Part shown: positions 55,901 through 64,000 of the stretch, in pieces
How positions within the stretch are numbered: position 1 is the stretch's first letter
How the letters are laid out: the number at the start of each line of letters is the position of its first letter
NCBI RefSeq assembly: GCF_000969605.1
Contig: NZ_JZUE01000008.1
Coordinates: 186,001-250,000, forward strand
Direction of reading: 5' to 3'
Length of the DNA: 64,000 nucleotides
From: Aquincola tertiaricarbonis
GTDB lineage: Bacteria; Pseudomonadota; Gammaproteobacteria; Burkholderiales; Burkholderiaceae_C
Position numbers and translations under genes: made by a program
The notes under the pieces: model-generated
Databases searched by the model: none
What the model was told of the DNA's origin: nothing
Seen by the model: the letters and a program-made list of their open reading frames with translations, nothing else

Positions 55901-56612
55901 CATGGGTGGTGTGGCGGCGCGTGGGATCGGGGCCCTCGCGCGCCACCCAGTAGCCACAGGCCAGGCCGGGCAGGGTGGCGCACATCCAGGCCGTGGCCAG
56001 CGGCAGCCACAGGCTGCCCCAGGCCTGCCAGGCGTTGGGGTCCAGCGTGTCGGTGCTCATCTGCCACAGGTGCGGTGCCACCACCAGCAGGCCGAACAGC
56101 AGCGCGGCCATCATCAACTCGCCGTGGATGGCCACGAAGGCGCGCAGGTAGGTCACGGCGGCCACGCCCACGTCGTGCGTGCCCGCGGGCGTGAGGTAGC
56201 GGCCATTGCGGCGCATCCAGTCCAGCAGCGGTGAGCGGCGCGCGGCCAGCATCGCCTGGGCCTGCCGCACGCCCAACGCCAGCACCAGCCGGCCCAGCAT
56301 GGCGCCCACGTAGCCGCCGCCGGAGACGGTGGAGAGGTAATCGAAGCGCGGCAGCAGTTCACGCTGCGCCAGCCCGCGGATCAGCCCCAGCCCGTAGGTG
56401 GCGCTGCGCACGCCGCCGCCCGACAGCGCGAGGCCGACGGTGGGCAGCTCGCGCAGGCGGGCGTTGGGCCGCGGGGCGCCGCTGGCGGCCACCTCCTCCT
56501 TGAGCCCGGCCCGCCGGCGGCGCCGCAGCACTGCGGCCCGTTCCGCACGTTGCCAGGAGTCCGCGGGAGCGCGGCCCTGCGGGCATGGGGAAGTGGGGGC
56601 TTTCGGGTCCAC
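52989..56612 (-). CDS. giant membrane-embedded patatin-like phospholipase
   Basis: A 1207-residue patatin-family protein. The oxyanion motif GGGVR is at 65-69, the nucleophile Ser97 is in STVSGGG, and the catalytic Asp654 in LSDGGHFDN. Between the nucleophile and Asp lie about eight hydrophobic segments (roughly 168-186, 200-222, 244-262, 273-297, 319-340, 352-370, 396-417 and 433-446), so the catalytic domain is split by a membrane module. After Asp654 follow a soluble part, a further hydrophobic stretch, a Pro-rich linker and a C-terminal domain of about 150 residues that I do not recognise. GTG 56612 is the best start; the N-terminus is uncertain. Substrate is unknown, probably lipid. Confidence 0.82.
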   Translation of the reverse strand: MDPKAPTSPCPQGRAPADSWQRAERAAVLRRRRRAGLKEEVAASGAPRPNARLRELPTVGLALSGGGVRSATYGLGLIRGLAQRELLPRFDYLSTVSGGGYVGAMLGRLVLALGVRQAQAMLAARRSPLLDWMRRNGRYLTPAGTHDVGVAAVTYLRAFVAIHGELMMAALLFGLLVVAPHLWQMSTDTLDPNAWQAWGSLWLPLATAWMCATLPGLACGYWVAREGPDPTRRHTTHALHEQLMAAALVACALLLPWLAWRLRLLSPLAEGRIGLPLVLLSVASVAAGVATTLVVLARSPVSRGLASARLRRRTTEVTRQALLIAALAVFMGLLDLVSWRLLKLALSDRDWLWGGVGLGGFAALVLRALAQPLQQMVQQASASLGTWTPRLLNAAGVAVLAIVLCFWLSTVQWLVFTPAPLGWLDAVPPVWRAGGIAAWCGLWWLTTAHNGGMANASSLHGFYRARLTRAYLSVGNPNRPVLQPQLDGAHADVTQVVSRDDADLRDYHPERAGGPVHLINTCLNQTRDDLSGLFNADRKGTVLTVRPDGVEIGPRERVCFTRASEVGTLGKWIAISGAAAAPGAGAYTSRGWALLLFLVGVRLGHWVREPAPPQAPRPAWCDALWRLAAKPLMLWSEATATYRGRSRPWWYLSDGGHFDNTGVYALLRREVDFIVLVDASCDARYEFLDLENLVRKARIDFGAEIEFYPHEEATRRFGVGDGGLTVLSPQDMADSQSARGVLLGRIRYLRPAGCAAGTPEHHGTLLVIKPNLHAALDVDVLAYAQRHGRFPHESTGDQSFDEAQWESYHRLGEDAGAALQPAWLERLPGWLERSSDAVEHPARLRQPGRASPDSTPQPEPAWRRAAKNSAIGTTLGLGASGTLLLSLWQVSDQLRQNENAQRAEVRTLFTEVSRALSAVDMSCPKVPAHVTQQVTMLQDLVQNPAVREADRVGVQRLLEVTHEQCRTAEITPSEPCMAAMRNTQDTLCAALGTLPNRDALSYWHPFEVPPARLLNWPRLVALVQDRWRAGGAPPAPVGTPAPAPVPYPPATGVPPPTAPVPTPEETAAAALQAACRANGVQPLRVYTQVYDEASRSEATGLRWALQQAGGEVLQLAPIENVTRSASLRQQRRPVPWPQPTLVVHQRSDLDCARLLAEHVLQHWGPGNGGEVWVRELPSSLRTSSGSQRVIELWLPPSSASDRGATVR

Positions 56613-56734
56613 GGTTTGCTCGACTGCGCCCGACTCTAGGCCGGCGTGCGCCGGCCACGCAAGCGTGGTGCATGGGGGTTGCCCTGCGCGCAAACGTCCC
56701 GCGAACTATCATGCCCGGTTGCCTCGCGCTCTCG

Positions 56735-59630
<2,896 letters not shown>

Positions 59631-59641
<11 letters not shown>

Positions 59642-60488
59642 GCAGCGCGGCGAGGCGGCGCTTGCGCAGCAGCGCCAGCAGCGCGATGCCGCCCGCCATC
59701 AGCGCCCAGGTGCCGGGCTCGGGCACCGGCGGCGGCACGGCAGGGATGGACGGCAGGCTGCCCGAGGGCAGCAGCGGCGCGGTGGGAATCGAGATGGGGC
59801 CGCCCAGCGGCGGCGCACCGAACGACGGGCCGATGATCGGGCCGGAGATCGTGCTGGGGGCGCTGGGCAGTGCCGCCAGGCCGATGGCCGGCGTGTCGCC
59901 GGTGCCGGCGCCGGTGGGCGGCAGGTTCTCGAAGCTTTCCGGCGCGGGCGCCAGCGCGGTCTGGCCTGCGCCCGGCGGCTCGAAGTCCAGCTCACCCGGG
60001 CCGGCTGCGGTGGCGCCGCCCGCACGGGTGATGCGGCTGACGTTGCGGCACACCGTGGGCACCAGGATGCAATGGCCGCTCTCGCAGTACACCAGGCCGC
60101 GCTCCTGCGCGTCCGCCGCCCATTTGTTGCGGGTGACGGTGTTGCACACGCTGCCACTGCCGAAGTGCATGTCGCTGATCTCGGCCCTGTACAGGTCCTT
60201 GCCGACGATGCTGTCCCGGCGGATGGTGACCATCTCGTCGTACTTGCGCTCCGTCATGCGCTGCTTGAGGCGGGCGCGTACGTCGGGCGGAATGTCGGTG
60301 TAGCGGTCTACCGCGGCAGGGATGTCGCCCATGTACGGGTTGTGACCGGGGCTGTCCCAGGAGCAGTTGTTCACCGTCTTGTTGCCGGTGGCTGTCTTGA
60401 CGCTGCTCTTGGCGGGTGCGGCGTGGGCTGGCATCCAACCTGTCACCAGGGACAGGCAGAGGGACCAGACGATCAACGGTTGTTTCAT
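59631..60488 (-). CDS. MHFG-family PEP-CTERM protein
   Basis: A 285-residue exported protein of the MHFG PEP-CTERM type. The signal peptide ends near Ala23-Ala24. The MHFG motif is at residues 107-110, within [19 protein letters not shown]. Cysteines at 42, 115, 135, 140 and 147 may form disulphides. The second half is Pro/Gly-rich ([32 protein letters not shown]), and the sorting tail is Pro-Glu-Pro at 256-258, a hydrophobic helix and RKRR. ATG 60488. A palindromic sigma-54-like element lies about 140-155 bp upstream. The 3' end overlaps uvrA by 11 nt. Confidence 0.9.
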
Positions 60489-60625
60489 TGGACGGTGGGG
60501 AAAGGGGCCAGCGGACGCCTAGTGACTGCTAACTTTACGACCGACGCACATTGTCAGCGGCCGTTGGAAAACTACAGCGTGCTTATGTCGCGAAATGCAG
60601 ACGTCAAGCGCGAACAGTCTTTTTG

Positions 60626-60644
60626 TTGGCACGGCTCGTGCCAG
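60626..60644. promoter_or_regulatory. palindromic sigma-54-like promoter element, readable on both strands
   Basis: TGGCACG-GCT-CGTGCCA is a perfect 7-bp inverted repeat. On the plus strand it gives TTGGCACGGCTCGTGC, and on the minus strand CTGGCACGAGCCGTGC. Both keep the GG-N10-GC spacing of sigma-54 promoters with one mismatch in the -12 block (GTGC for TTGC). It lies about 140 bp from both divergent start codons. It could alternatively be a plain repressor operator. Confidence 0.5.
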
Positions 60645-60665
60645 ACCTGGTCTGTCCACCTGTGC

Positions 60666-60701
60666 ACTTTTTCACGCCGGTGTGACGGTCGTGCAAAAAG
60701 T
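60666..60701. promoter_or_regulatory. imperfect inverted repeat beside the sigma-54-like element
   Basis: ACTTTTTCAC at 60666-60675 faces GTGCAAAAAGT at 60691-60701, with one extra base in the right arm. The arms are AT-rich in a GC-rich region. It may bind a regulator of one or both divergent genes. Confidence 0.4.
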
Positions 60702-60784
60702 CATCTAATGCGCACTCGACACTTCCCCCTTTGGGGTGGCGTCAAACCGCCTCTGAACACCACCGCAGTACCCCGAGATCCCCG

Positions 60785-61638
60785 ATGAATTACCTGGGGG
60801 CCTTGCTCACCAGCCTTGTCGCCAGCGCCGCCTGGGCCGCACCGTATGACGGCCCGCTGTTCGACATGCACCTTCACTACAACGTGGAGGCCTTCGACGC
60901 TCACCCGACCGCCGATGTGTTCGCCCGCCTGCAACGCAGTGGCGTGCGGGCGGCGGTGGCCAACAGCCGCCCGAATGAAGGAACCCGCTCGCTGGCCGCC
61001 GCACGCGATGAGGCGGGCGCAGCCGGCGTCACCGTGGTGCCCTTCGTGCGGCTGTACCGCAACCGCGCCGATTACACCGGCTGGTTCGCCGACGACAGCA
61101 TCTACCGCATGGTGCTCGACGAACTGGCGCGCGGCACCCCGGCCGGCCCGTACCGCGGCATCGGCGAATTCCACCTGTACGACAGCACCAACGCGGACGG
61201 CCCCGTGGCCCGGCGCCTGATGCAGCTGGCCGAGCAGCGCGGGCTGCTGGTGCTGGCCCATGTGGACGACGACGCGGTGGACCGGCTGATGGCCCATGCC
61301 CCCGGCGCCCGGCTGGTGTGGGCCCATACGGGCATCGGCGGCGCGCCGGTGCCACGTGTCAAGGCCTTGCTCGACCGTTATCCGCAGCTGATGGGCGAGC
61401 TGTCCTACCGGCCTGGCCTGACCGAAGGCGGACGCCTCAGCGCCGAGTGGAAGGCGCTGCTCATGGAGTATCCCGGCCGCTTCGCCATCGGCTCCGACAC
61501 CTGGGTGACGCCCCGCTGGAGCGCCTACGAGACGCTGATGCGCGATGCCCGCGAATGGCTGGGCGACCTGCCGCCCGATGTGGCCCGCCGCATCGGCTGG
61601 GCCAATGCCGCCGGCTGGTTCGGCCTTGCGGAGCCGCG

Positions 61639-61642
<4 letters not shown>
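60785..61642 (+). CDS. exported amidohydrolase-family protein
   Basis: A 285-residue amidohydrolase/TIM-barrel metal-dependent hydrolase. A signal peptide ends near Ala18-Ala19. The metal-binding motif DMHLHYN follows at once (about residues 27-33), with later candidate ligands in [15 protein letters not shown] and GSDTWVT. The family includes decarboxylases and lactonases. A periplasmic location is unusual for this family. ATG 60785 fits the signal. Its stop overlaps the GTG of the hybrid kinase gene (GTGA), so the two are translationally coupled. Substrate is unknown. Confidence 0.88.
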
Positions 61643-63945
<2,303 letters not shown>

Positions 63946-63953
63946 AGGCCCAA

Positions 63954-63992
63954 AGAAAAAGCCGGTGCTGAGTTCATCAGCACCGGCTCTTG
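63954..63992 (+). terminator. intrinsic terminator after the hybrid kinase gene
   Basis: AGCCGGTGCTGA and TCAGCACCGGCT form a perfect 12-bp stem around GTTCA. A-rich DNA precedes and CTTGTT follows, so it could terminate from either side; on the minus strand the T-tract is stronger. Confidence 0.85.
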
Positions 63993-64000
63993 TTCGATGG

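Overview
The window is high-GC DNA (about 70% by eye), densely packed with genes, and looks chromosomal. It fits a betaproteobacterium of the order Burkholderiales, most likely the Rubrivivax/Leptothrix/Aquincola group (Sphaerotilaceae). Supporting this are several LysR regulators, PEP-CTERM surface proteins (one of the MHFG type), a Wzi-like protein, PPK2, CYTH-CHAD and form II cox genes. The organism is inferred from gene content only. I saw no phage, integrase, insertion sequence or CRISPR array.

Layout. 1-1.44 kb: 5' part of a LysR gene, divergent from two small proteins that end in a strong hairpin. 1.5-10.4 kb: one tightly coupled operon with ATGA/GTGA overlaps: peptide-type ABC permeases, a CYTH protein, two ABC ATPases, a binding protein, an amidase, a TPR protein and a DUF1992 protein. 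10.4-15.1 kb: a GST, a small membrane protein, and a LysR gene divergent from an iorAB-like molybdenum hydroxylase. 15.1-19.2 kb: a solute-binding protein gene directly followed by a membrane NIT/HAMP/degenerate GGDEF/EAL protein. 19.4-27.3 kb: an MliC-like lipoprotein and xdhC, divergent from coxS-L-M-D-E-G (form II CO-dehydrogenase-like enzyme plus maturation genes). 27.3-31.6 kb: wzi-like gene, and ppk2 followed by CYTH-CHAD, with a near-consensus Pho box before ppk2. 31.6-36.7 kb: oxidoreductase/LysR pair, a tviB/tviC-like pair for UDP-HexNAc uronic acid sugars, and a PEP-CTERM protein. 36.8-45.2 kb: two YecA-family paralogues, a phosphoesterase, argP/argO, a YegD-type Hsp70, a PhoX-like phosphatase and an SDR. 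45.2-49.5 kb: rlpA, tRNA-Arg(CCG), cytochrome c, a flavin/PNPOx-like protein, a DnaJ-like protein and ssb. 49.6-64 kb: CLC transporter, recQ with an in-frame insertion, a giant membrane patatin, uvrA, an MHFG PEP-CTERM protein, and an amidohydrolase coupled to a hybrid histidine kinase.

The points most worth following are the binding-protein/EAL pair, the palindromic sigma-54-like element between the MHFG gene and the amidohydrolase/kinase operon, the Pho box before ppk2, a HutC-type operator word inside the amidase gene, the recQ insertion, the giant patatin, and a CLC protein with Lys where the internal proton glutamate should be. No single locus is clearly a wholly new system. All calls come from reading the sequence; no database search was run.
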